Shown: positions 1 to 6,258, counted from the first letter of the stretch. The stretch: 6,380 bases of DNA from Rhodoferax sp. (GCA_028292305.1 JAQGMQ010000509.1:1-6380), one strand, 5' to 3'. Translations and numbers: made by a program. Notes: generated from the sequence alone by a model not told the origin.

Positions 1-651
1 GTCCTCCTCGCCCTGCACCAGCGCCTGGCGCACACCCAGCGGCAGGCGCCGCAGCGGCGAGGCTTCGGCATAACGCCGAGGCACTTGCGCGGGCCCGCCT
101 TGCAGCAGCAGGTCGACCGCCGCATGGCAGGTGTCGGCGGGGCCGATGCGAAAGCGGTCGAGGTCGCAGATCGCCGCCAGGCCAAGCACGCCAGCCAGCG
201 GCAGCGGGTCGGCCCGGAACAGGTCTGAGTCGGCTGGCAGCTGCGCCCGGCTGGCCAGCCACAGTGCCAGCTGGCCGCCTGCCGAATGGCCTGCCGCGAT
301 GATGCGCGTCAGGTCCAGCGGTGCCGTCTTCGCCAGGTCGCGCAAGGCGTCGACCGCGGCGCCCGCGTCCAGCAGCGTGCCGGGCCAGCCCCCACCCGGG
401 TCGCCCAGGCGCCGGTACTCGATGGTCCAGGTGGCCCAGCCGCGCGCCGTGAGCCAGGCGGCCAGGCGCGTGACGTAGACCAGGTCGTAGCGGTTGCGCC
501 AACAACCGCCGTGGACCAGCACGATGACCGGATGCGGGCCGGTGCCCGCCGGCAGGCGCAGCTCGCCGAACTGCTGCGGCGCCGGGCCGTAAGGCATGCG
601 CGCCACGGCCGGCGGCAGCGGCATCGCGTCGAGTTGTTCCCAGCTCAGCAT
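1..651 (-). CDS. alpha/beta hydrolase, candidate kynurenine formamidase (C-terminus beyond the window)
   Basis: The reading frame starts at ATG 651 and stays open to base 1, giving 217 residues without a stop. The C-terminus lies outside the window. Seen: an oxyanion-hole motif HGGCW at residues 47-51, a nucleophile elbow GHSAGG at 121-126 with Ser123 as the likely catalytic serine, and ICDL at 161-164. The last visible residues, VQGEED, sit where this fold usually carries the strand leading to the catalytic Asp, so the Asp and His should lie just beyond the edge. There is no signal peptide or membrane segment, which suggests a cytoplasmic enzyme. The start is 4 bases after the kynU stop, so the two are probably co-transcribed and translationally coupled. 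The HGG-x-W arrangement resembles eukaryotic-type arylformamidase (AFMID/BNA7) and other esterases of this fold. Formamidase activity (N-formylkynurenine to kynurenine and formate) is inferred from the kynU neighbour; a generic carboxylesterase is the alternative. Confidence 0.88.
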   Translation of the reverse strand, partial: MLSWEQLDAMPLPPAVARMPYGPAPQQFGELRLPAGTGPHPVIVLVHGGCWRNRYDLVYVTRLAAWLTARGWATWTIEYRRLGDPGGGWPGTLLDAGAAVDALRDLAKTAPLDLTRIIAAGHSAGGQLALWLASRAQLPADSDLFRADPLPLAGVLGLAAICDLDRFRIGPADTCHAAVDLLLQGGPAQVPRRYAEASPLRRLPLGVRQALVQGEED

Positions 652-655
652 GGCT

Positions 656-1951
656 TCAGGTCACCGCGTGCTTCTGGTTGAAGGCGGGTTGTTGCCACTC
701 TCCCGACTCCAGCACCTGGCGCAGGTGTTCCACCGCATGCCAGACGTCGGCGAACCCGATGTACAGCGGTGTCAGGCCGAAGCGCAGGATGTCCTTGTGC
801 GCGCCGCCGTCGCCGGCACGGTAGTCGCCGATCACGCCGCGCGCGATCAGCGCCTGCACGATGGCGAACGCGCCCGAGTCGGCGCCGCCCAAGCCGTGTT
901 CACGCGTGAGGCACACCTGCGAGCCGCGGGCGGCGTGGTCGCGCGGCGTGGCCAGCCCGATGCCATGGCCGCCGCAGCGCTGTGCCACGAGGGCGATGAA
1001 CAGATCGGTCAGCGCCAGCGACTTGGCGCGCAGCGCCGCCATGCCGCCCAGCGGCTCGGCGGCGAGCACGGTGTCCAGCCCGCAATCGAGCGCCGTCATG
1101 TTGAGGATGGGCTGGGTACCGCAAAGGTAGCGGCCGATGCCCGGCGCGGGTTGGTAGTCGGGCGTGAACGCAAACGGGCTGGCGTGGCCCCACCAGCCGG
1201 CCAAGGGCTGCCAGAAGCGGTCGGCGTGGCGCGGGTGCACCCACACGAAGGCCGGCGCGCCGGGGCCGCCGTTCAGGTACTTGTAGCCGCAGCCGATCGA
1301 GAAATCGGCACCGGCGCCGTTCAGGTCGACCGGCACCGCGCCGGCGCTGTGGGCCAGGTCCCAGACGGTCAGGATGCCGGCGGCGTGCGCGGCTGCGGTC
1401 ACGGCCGCCATGTCGTGCATGGCGCCGGTGCGGTAGTTGACGTGGGTCAGCATCAGCACCGCCACCTCGGGGGTGAGTGCGGCGGCAATCTCGTCGGGCT
1501 CGACCAGTTGCAGCCGGTAGCCACGCTCCTTGCACAGGGCTTCGGCGATGTACAGGTCGGTCGGGAAATTGCTGCGTTCGCTGACGATGAGCTTGCGCGC
1601 GGGCGCGTCCTCGCCCGCGATGTGCAGCGCGGCGCTGAGCACCTTGTAGAGGTTGATCGAGGTGCTGTCGGTGGCCACCAGTTCGCCCGGCTTGGCGCCC
1701 ACCAGGCGCGCGATCTTGTCGCCCAGCCGCTGCGGCAGGCTGAACCAGCCGGCACTGTTCCACGAGCGGATCAGGCCCTGGCCCCATTCCTCGGTCACGG
1801 CCTCGGCGACGCGGGCCGCAGCGGTTTTGGGCAACACGCCGAGGGAATTGCCGTCGAGGTAGATCACACCCTCGGGCAGGGTGAACTGGTCGCGCAAGGC
1901 GGCGAGCGGGTCGGTGGCGTCAAGCTGTTGGCAGGTTTGCAGGGTGTGCAT
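656..1951 (-). CDS. kynU: kynureninase
   Basis: A 431-residue PLP enzyme that hydrolyses L-kynurenine to anthranilate and L-alanine in tryptophan catabolism; it is cytoplasmic and normally a homodimer. Seen: the N-terminal YLDGNSLG motif (31-38), DSTSINLYK (95-103) in the cofactor-phosphate region, FPTD (129-132), VWDLAHSAG (196-204) with Asp198 expected to contact the PLP pyridine nitrogen, and GYKYLNGGPG (222-231) with Lys224 as the Schiff-base lysine. GWWGH (252-256) and the closing RFGLTPLY (390-397) are also typical. Length matches full-length bacterial kynureninases (about 415-430), and no key residue is missing. The ATG at 1951 gives the usual distance to YLDGNSLG. No Shine-Dalgarno sequence is visible before it; the upstream stretch is pyrimidine-rich. 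The gene begins 24 bases after the GntR gene stops and ends 4 bases before the hydrolase begins, which supports one operon. Confidence 0.97.
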   Translation of the reverse strand: MHTLQTCQQLDATDPLAALRDQFTLPEGVIYLDGNSLGVLPKTAAARVAEAVTEEWGQGLIRSWNSAGWFSLPQRLGDKIARLVGAKPGELVATDSTSINLYKVLSAALHIAGEDAPARKLIVSERSNFPTDLYIAEALCKERGYRLQLVEPDEIAAALTPEVAVLMLTHVNYRTGAMHDMAAVTAAAHAAGILTVWDLAHSAGAVPVDLNGAGADFSIGCGYKYLNGGPGAPAFVWVHPRHADRFWQPLAGWWGHASPFAFTPDYQPAPGIGRYLCGTQPILNMTALDCGLDTVLAAEPLGGMAALRAKSLALTDLFIALVAQRCGGHGIGLATPRDHAARGSQVCLTREHGLGGADSGAFAIVQALIARGVIGDYRAGDGGAHKDILRFGLTPLYIGFADVWHAVEHLRQVLESGEWQQPAFNQKHAVT

Positions 1952-1975
1952 GGTGGGTAAAGTAGAAAAGTGGAT

Positions 1976-2803
1976 TCAGTGGGCGGGAGCTTTGGCCGGC
2001 CGGCCGCGGCGGCGCGGCTGCCGAGCCTCGGCCTCGGCCTCGGCCTCGGAATGCGCAAACACCTGCCCTTTGTAGGCCAGGTGTTCGGCCATCAGCGCGC
2101 TCGCGCCTGGCAGATCGCGGGCCAGCACGGCTTCCATCAGCGCGGTGTGGTGGTCGATGGTGACGGCGTCGCGCAACGCCGCCATGGCGGCAGTTGCCGT
2201 ACCGGCATGGCCGCCGTCGCAAGCGGCCTGGCGCAGCAGCGGCGCGATCATCAGCACGCGGTGGTGGCGGCGTTCCTGGTCCATGGTCTGGCGGTAGAAA
2301 AACAGCAGCCAGCTGCTGCGGCCTCCGCCCAGCAGCGCCAGGTGGAATGCCTGGTGCAGATCGAGCCAGCGGCTGATGTCGGCGTCGCGCCAGGCGGTGG
2401 CCGGCAGGGCCTGGCTCTTCAGGCGGTAGTGGGCCAGGATCAGGCCGTCTTCCCAGGCCTTGTCGCCGTGTTCGATGGATTCGGCCAGCAAAGGCAGCTC
2501 GAGCGCGCGGCGCGCCCGCGTCAGGTCGTCGAGTTCGGCCAGCGACACCGGTGCCACGGCAAAACCGCGGTTGCGCTGGGTGGTCACCAGCCGCTCGGCC
2601 TCCAGCCGCGACAGCGCCTCGCGCAACGGCGTCCAGCCCATGCCGTAGGCGGTCTGCAAGGCGCTGGGGCGCAGCGGCGCGCCGGGGTGCAGGCTGGCGT
2701 CGAGGATGGCCTGGCGCAGGACGCGGTAGGCGGCTTCGGTCTTGTTGGCGTCGCCTTCGCCCGGAGTCGCGGGCGTGGCTTCGGCATCAAGGTCGATAAA
2801 CAT
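1976..2803 (-). CDS. GntR-family (FadR/FCD type) transcriptional regulator
   Basis: A DNA-binding regulator of 275 residues from ATG 2803, or 277 from an in-frame TTG at 2809; residue numbers here use the longer form. Seen: an N-terminal winged helix (about 23-88) with the GntR signature around PLRPSALQTAYGMGWTPLREALSRLEAERLV, written here as residues 45-75, and a wing at RNRGFAVAPV (79-88). A C-terminal all-helical FCD ligand domain follows (about 92-245). Likely metal or ligand contacts are His152, His156, His221 and His243. The first of these is usually Asp or Asn in the family. An acidic EAEAEAEA tract (255-262) leads into a basic tail containing RRRGRPAK (266-273), which resembles an AT-hook and is not a standard GntR part. 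The gene sits 24 bases upstream of kynU on the same strand, so it probably controls this operon and itself. The effector (kynurenine, anthranilate or another acid) cannot be read from sequence. Confidence 0.93.
   Translation of the reverse strand: MFIDLDAEATPATPGEGDANKTEAAYRVLRQAILDASLHPGAPLRPSALQTAYGMGWTPLREALSRLEAERLVTTQRNRGFAVAPVSLAELDDLTRARRALELPLLAESIEHGDKAWEDGLILAHYRLKSQALPATAWRDADISRWLDLHQAFHLALLGGGRSSWLLFFYRQTMDQERRHHRVLMIAPLLRQAACDGGHAGTATAAMAALRDAVTIDHHTALMEAVLARDLPGASALMAEHLAYKGQVFAHSEAEAEAEARQPRRRGRPAKAPAH
2025..2048 (-). repeat. four tandem copies of a 6-base unit in the GntR gene
   Basis: On the plus strand GCCTCG occurs four times without interruption. On the coding strand it encodes the Glu-Ala repeat just before the basic tail of the GntR protein. 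Because the unit is 6 bases, slippage would add or remove Glu-Ala pairs without changing frame. Confidence 0.9.
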
Positions 2804-2852
2804 GGCCAAATAATATATTAAATCGACATATTTATCGATTCATATTTTTCGA
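2804..2852 (-). promoter_or_regulatory. AT-rich promoter and candidate operator of the GntR-kynU-hydrolase operon
   Basis: This short stretch is strikingly AT-rich against GC-rich surroundings. It holds a perfect 10-base palindrome TAATATATTA (2811-2820), an inverted repeat AATCGA (2821-2826) / TCGATT (2835-2840) with an 8-base gap, and a direct repeat CATATTT (2827-2833 and 2841-2847). On the minus strand TATATT (2817-2812) could be a -10 element; no clear -35 consensus is visible at the usual distance. That -10 would place transcription start about at the ATG at 2803, and no Shine-Dalgarno sequence precedes the ATG. The palindromes are plausible autoregulatory operator half-sites, which is inference. 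Confidence 0.5.
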
Positions 2853-2870
2853 CTGGTCGTCGTGCGGACG

Positions 2871-2903
2871 AAAAAAAGGCCGGCGACCCGAAAGCCACCA
2901 GCC
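2871..2903 (-). terminator. intrinsic terminator of the SDR gene
   Basis: On the minus strand a 10-pair GC-rich stem (arms 2903-2894 and 2887-2878, three G-U wobbles) closes a 6-base loop and is followed directly by seven T residues (2877-2871). It lies 21 bases past the SDR stop codon and separates that gene from the GntR operon. Confidence 0.9.
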
Positions 2904-2924
2904 TCTTGCGGTGCCTTGGCCGGG

Positions 2925-3680
2925 TCAGCCGCGGCCGACGAAAGGCATCTTGGTGGCCATCACCGTGTGGAACAACACGTTCGCCTCAAGCGGCAGGTTG
3001 GCCATGTACAGCACCGACTGGCCGACGATGTTGACATCCATCAGCGGCTCGATGGCGATCTCGCCGTTGGCCTGCGGCACACCTTTGGCCATGCGCATCG
3101 CCATTTCGGTGGCGGCGTTGCCGATGTCGATCTGGCCGACGGCGATGTCGTACTTGCGGCCGTCGAGCGCTGCGGTCTTGGTCAGACCCTGCACCGCGTG
3201 TTTGGTGGCCGTGTAGGCAATGGAATTGGGCCGCGGCGCATGGGCCGAAATCGAGCCGTTGTTGATGATGCGGCCACCCCGCGGGGTCTGCGACTTCATC
3301 ACGCGGAAGGCCTGCTGGATGCACAGGAACATGCCCGTCAGGTTGATGTCGACCACGTTTTTCCACTGGTCGAGCGTGAGGTCTTCCAGCAGGATGCCGG
3401 GCGCGTTCACGCCGGCGTTGTTGAACAACACGTCGACCCGGCCGAAAGCCTTGACCGTGGCTGCAAACAGCGCTTCCACCGAGGCCGCGTCGGACACGTC
3501 GGTGGAAATCGCCAGCCCGCGGCTGCCCGCGCCGGCTTCGGCGATCACCTGCTCCAGCGGCTCCAGTCGGCGCCCGGCCAGCGCCACGCTGTAGCCGTCT
3601 TTCAAGAGGGCCAGCGCCGCCGCACGGCCCACGCCAGAACCCGCGCCGGTGACGATGGCAACCTTATTCGATGAACTCAT
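2925..3680 (-). CDS. short-chain dehydrogenase/reductase (SDR), substrate unknown
   Basis: A classical SDR of 251 residues, the usual length, predicted to be a cytoplasmic NAD(P)-dependent oxidoreductase. Seen: the Rossmann dinucleotide motif TGAGSGVG (11-18), a basic pair after the second strand (Arg37-Arg38) that favours NADP(H), Asp61 in TDV, NNAG (87-90), catalytic Asn113 in DINLTG, Ser143 in NGSISA, and Tyr156-x3-Lys160 in YTATK. The catalytic tetrad is therefore complete. No signal peptide is present. The ATG at 3680 is well supported by AGAGGAGA seven bases upstream. It is flanked by terminators on both sides, so it is neither firmly in the rnr operon nor in the kynU operon. Family membership is certain, but the substrate is not; its closest look is to generic 3-oxoacyl-reductase-like SDRs, and no pathway partner is nearby. 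Confidence 0.95.
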   Translation of the reverse strand: MSSSNKVAIVTGAGSGVGRAAALALLKDGYSVALAGRRLEPLEQVIAEAGAGSRGLAISTDVSDAASVEALFAATVKAFGRVDVLFNNAGVNAPGILLEDLTLDQWKNVVDINLTGMFLCIQQAFRVMKSQTPRGGRIINNGSISAHAPRPNSIAYTATKHAVQGLTKTAALDGRKYDIAVGQIDIGNAATEMAMRMAKGVPQANGEIAIEPLMDVNIVGQSVLYMANLPLEANVLFHTVMATKMPFVGRG

Positions 3681-3687
3681 TTTTGTA

Positions 3688-3695
3688 TCTCCTCT
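3688..3695 (-). promoter_or_regulatory. ribosome binding site of the SDR gene
   Basis: AGAGGAGA on the minus strand ends 7 bases before the ATG at 3680. It is the only textbook Shine-Dalgarno sequence among the protein genes here, and it fixes the SDR start. Confidence 0.85.
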
Positions 3696-3703
3696 GAGGG
3701 TGG

Positions 3704-3736
3704 AAAAAAGGCAGGCCGCTTCAAAAGCGGCCCGCC
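3704..3736 (-). terminator. intrinsic terminator after rnr
   Basis: On the minus strand a 12-pair stem (arms 3736-3725 and 3721-3710, one G-U pair) closes a 3-base loop (3724-3722) and is followed by six T residues (3709-3704). It begins 22 bases after the rnr stop. Its T-run ends 23 bases before the SDR start codon, so read-through here, or a promoter inside the end of rnr, must feed the SDR gene. Confidence 0.93.
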
Positions 3737-3758
3737 TATGCGTCGAATGCCGTGAATC

Positions 3759-6047
3759 CTAGCGCCGGTTGCGGCTCTTCTTCTGCGCCGTGGCCTTGCG
3801 GCCAGCCGACTTGGCTGGCTGGGCAGATGGCTGGCGCTCCTGCGGCGCGGACCCATCCTTGTGGCCCGAGCGGCGGCCCGATGACTTGGACGCAAACCCG
3901 TCGCCGTGGCCACGGCCACCGCCACCTTCGCGCGGCGCGCCCTTGTCCTTCATCGCCCGCGAGATGAGTTCCTCGCCTTCGCGGATCAGGCGGAAGTCGA
4001 TCTTGCGGCCGTCCAGGTCGACCCGGCTGACCTGCACCTGCACCCGCGTGCCGATGGCGTAACGGATGCCCGTGCGTTCGCCACGCAGCTCTTGCCGCGC
4101 CTCGTCGAACTTGAAGTATTCGCCACCGAGTTCGGTGATGTGCACCAGGCCTTCGACGTACATCGCGTCGAGCGTCACGAAGATGCCGAAGCTCGTCGCC
4201 GAGGTGACCACGCCGCCGTATTCCTCGCCCAGGTGCTCGCGCATGTACTTGCACTTGAGCCAGGCTTCCACATCGCGGCTGGCCTCGTCGGCGCGGCGCT
4301 CGTTGGCGCTGCAATGCAGGCCGGCGGCCTGCCAGGCCAGCGTTTCGGGGCTGATCTTCTTGATCTTCAGATCGGGGTCGGCCACCTTGCCGTTCAGCCG
4401 CGAGCTGTTGTTCTTCAGCAGCCGCTTGGCCAGCTTGGCATGCGCCTCGCCGGGGATCGGCAACACCGGCAACTGGTACTTGCGGTGCGCCAGGATCGCC
4501 TTGATGACGCGGTGCACCAGCAGGTCGGGGTAGCGCCGGATCGGGCTGGTGAAGTGGGTGTAGGCCTCGAACGCCAGGCCGAAATGGCCGCTGTTGGTCG
4601 GCGTGTAGATGGCCTGCTGCATCGAGCGCAGCAGCATCGAATGGATCTGCTGCGCGTCGGGCCGGTCCTTGGTGGCGGCGGCGATGGCCTGGAACTCACC
4701 GGGCTTGGGGTCGTCGCTGACCGTCATGCCCACGCCGGTGGCCTTCAGGTAGTTGCGCAACATCTCGATCTTCTCGGGCGTCGGGCCTTCGTGCACACGG
4801 AACAGGCCGGGCTGCTTGCCCTGGGCGATGTAGTCGGCGCTGCAGACGTTCGCGGCCAGCATGGCCTCTTCGATCAGCTTGTGGGCTTCGTTCCTGGTAC
4901 GCGGAATGATCTTCTCGATGCGGCCGGACTCGTCGCAGACGATCTGCGTTTCCACCGTTTCGAAGTCGACCGCACCGCGTGCCTGGCGGGCCACCAGCAG
5001 CGCGCGGTACACGTCGTGCAGGTTCAGCAGATCGGGCACGCGTTCCTTGCGGCGCGTGGCCTCGGGGCCGCGGGTATTGCCCAGGATCGCCGCCACCTCG
5101 GTGTAGGTGAAACGGGCATGGCTGAACATCACCGCCGGATAGAACTGGTACGCATGCACCTCGCCCTTGGCCGTGACCAGCATGTCGCACACCATGCACA
5201 GACGCTCGACGTCCGGGTTCAGCGAACACAGGCCGTTGGACAGCTTTTCGGGGAGCATCGGAATGACGCGCCGCGGGAAGTAGACGCTGGTGGCGCGGTC
5301 GTAGGCGTCGATGTCGATGGCCGAGCCGTTTTCCACGTAGTGGCTCACGTCGGCGATCGCCACCAACAGCCGCCAACCCTTGCCGCGGCCGACCTTGGCC
5401 GGCTCGCAATACACGGCATCGTCGAAGTCGCGCGCGTCTTCGCCGTCGATGGTGACCAGGGGCACATCGGTCAGGTCGACGCGGTTCTTCTTGTCCTGCG
5501 GGCGCACCTTGTCGGGCAGGCCGCGCGCCAGGGCGATGCAGGCGTCCGAGAAGATGTGCGGCACGTCATATTTGCGCACCGCGATCTCGATTTCCATGCC
5601 GGGGTCGTCGACCTCGCCGAGCACTTCCTTCACGCGGCCCACGGGCTGGCCGAACAGTGCGGGCGGCTCGGTCAGCTCGACCACCACCACCTGGCCGGGC
5701 TTGGCCGTGCCGGTGGCGCCCTTGGGGATCAGCACGTCCTGGCCGTAGCGTTTGTCTTCGGGGGCGACGAGCCAGATGCCGCTTTCCTGCAGCAGCCGGC
5801 CGATGATGGGCTGCGGCGGGCGCTCGACAATTTCAACGACGCGGCCTTCGGGGCGGCCTTTGCGGTCGCTGCGCACGATGCGGACCTTGACGCGGTCCTT
5901 GTGCAGCACCGCGCGCATTTCGTTGGAGGGGAGGTAGATGTCGGATTCGCCGTCGTCGCGGAGTACGAATCCGTGCCCGTCACGGTGTCCCTGGATAGTT
6001 CCTTCGATTTCGTCCAGGAGACCACTGGTTTGGCTAGTCGTTTTGAT
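3759..6047 (-). CDS. rnr: ribonuclease R (3'-5' exoribonuclease); start codon uncertain
   Basis: A processive 3'-5' exoribonuclease that degrades structured RNA and acts in rRNA and tmRNA-linked quality control in the cytoplasm. Residues are numbered from the first ATG (5918). Seen: the RNB catalytic motif TIDGEDARDFDD (156-167), with Asp158, Asp164, Asp166 and Asp167 matching the metal-binding aspartates; the RNB signature HFTSPIRRYPDLLVHR (455-470); an S1 domain (about 563-645); and a basic, Gly/Lys/Arg-rich tail (about 655-719) ending KKSRNRR. The first cold-shock domain clearly begins upstream of ATG 5918: GTIQGHRDGHGF is encoded at 6002-5967, before that ATG. The frame is open back to a TAA at 6158-6156 but holds no ATG, GTG or TTG above 5918. 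I place the start at ATC 6047 (762 residues) as a guess; CTG 6017, ATA 6053 or a sequence error are alternatives. The N-terminal HTH seen in E. coli RNase R is absent. The gene is divergent from tRNA-Leu. Confidence 0.95.
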   Translation of the reverse strand: MKTTSQTSGLLDEIEGTIQGHRDGHGFVLRDDGESDIYLPSNEMRAVLHKDRVKVRIVRSDRKGRPEGRVVEIVERPPQPIIGRLLQESGIWLVAPEDKRYGQDVLIPKGATGTAKPGQVVVVELTEPPALFGQPVGRVKEVLGEVDDPGMEIEIAVRKYDVPHIFSDACIALARGLPDKVRPQDKKNRVDLTDVPLVTIDGEDARDFDDAVYCEPAKVGRGKGWRLLVAIADVSHYVENGSAIDIDAYDRATSVYFPRRVIPMLPEKLSNGLCSLNPDVERLCMVCDMLVTAKGEVHAYQFYPAVMFSHARFTYTEVAAILGNTRGPEATRRKERVPDLLNLHDVYRALLVARQARGAVDFETVETQIVCDESGRIEKIIPRTRNEAHKLIEEAMLAANVCSADYIAQGKQPGLFRVHEGPTPEKIEMLRNYLKATGVGMTVSDDPKPGEFQAIAAATKDRPDAQQIHSMLLRSMQQAIYTPTNSGHFGLAFEAYTHFTSPIRRYPDLLVHRVIKAILAHRKYQLPVLPIPGEAHAKLAKRLLKNNSSRLNGKVADPDLKIKKISPETLAWQAAGLHCSANERRADEASRDVEAWLKCKYMREHLGEEYGGVVTSATSFGIFVTLDAMYVEGLVHITELGGEYFKFDEARQELRGERTGIRYAIGTRVQVQVSRVDLDGRKIDFRLIREGEELISRAMKDKGAPREGGGGRGHGDGFASKSSGRRSGHKDGSAPQERQPSAQPAKSAGRKATAQKKSRNRR

Positions 6048-6156
6048 AAATATGCTTTCGTCTGCGTGGGTCCCTTTGGGCCACGGGGTGGGATGAATAA
6101 TGCGATCCAGACTGCAACTTTTTACGGCCGAGCCCGAGAGTCCATTTTTGCTATGT

Positions 6157-6162
6157 TATACT
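6157..6162 (+). promoter_or_regulatory. -10 element of the tRNA-Leu promoter
   Basis: TATACT lies 11 bases before the first base of the tRNA, giving a short expected leader of about 4-6 bases. No good -35 hexamer is visible 16-18 bases upstream. The overlapping minus-strand reading, TATAAC (6160-6155), could serve rnr, but that is weaker. Confidence 0.55.
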
Positions 6163-6173
6163 CAAACTCGTGG

Positions 6174-6258
6174 GCCCAGATGGCGAAATTGGTAGACGCA
6201 CTGTGTTCAGGTCGCAGCGCCGCAAGGCGTGCTGGTTCGAGTCCAGTTCTGGGCACCA
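6174..6258 (+). tRNA. tRNA-Leu (anticodon CAG)
   Basis: An 85-base class II tRNA that decodes CUG, the main leucine codon in this GC-rich genome. The acceptor arms GCCCAGA (6174-6180) and TCTGGGC (6248-6254) pair fully. The anticodon stem CTGTG/CGCAG (6201-6205, 6213-6217) carries the loop TTCAGGT with anticodon CAG at 6208-6210. A long variable arm CGCC-GCAA-GGCG (6218-6229) is diagnostic of Leu/Ser-type tRNAs, and the T arm GCTGG-TTCGAGT-CCAGT spans 6231-6247. Discriminator A6255 fits leucine, and the CCA end (6256-6258) is encoded. Confidence 0.98.

Noticed and set aside
596..1960. 454-codon open frame on the plus strand opposite kynU
   Set aside because: It is a mirror frame of kynureninase, with low-complexity Gly/Ala/Arg/Val content and no family motif.
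1995..2017. very GC-rich GGCCGG/CCGCGG cluster, considered as a terminator or hairpin between the GntR gene and kynU
   Set aside because: It lies inside the GntR coding sequence (the basic tail) and has no following T-run, so it reflects Arg/Gly/Pro codons.
1970..2821. 283-codon open frame on the plus strand opposite the GntR gene
   Set aside because: It is antisense to a well-supported regulator and has no motif or ribosome binding site.
2862..3674. 270-codon open frame on the plus strand opposite the SDR gene
   Set aside because: It is a mirror frame of an SDR with a complete catalytic tetrad, and it starts inside the SDR terminator.
5729..6025. minus-strand frame overlapping the 5' end of rnr, considered as evidence for a frameshift that would provide a start
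   Set aside because: Its product shows no RNase R similarity, while the main frame encodes GTIQGHRDGHGF without interruption, so a frameshift does not solve the missing start.
6122..6145. short minus-strand ORF from ATG 6145 (seven codons, then TAA), a possible leader peptide of rnr
   Set aside because: It has no Shine-Dalgarno sequence, no run of regulatory codons and no attenuator hairpin after it; it is probably chance.
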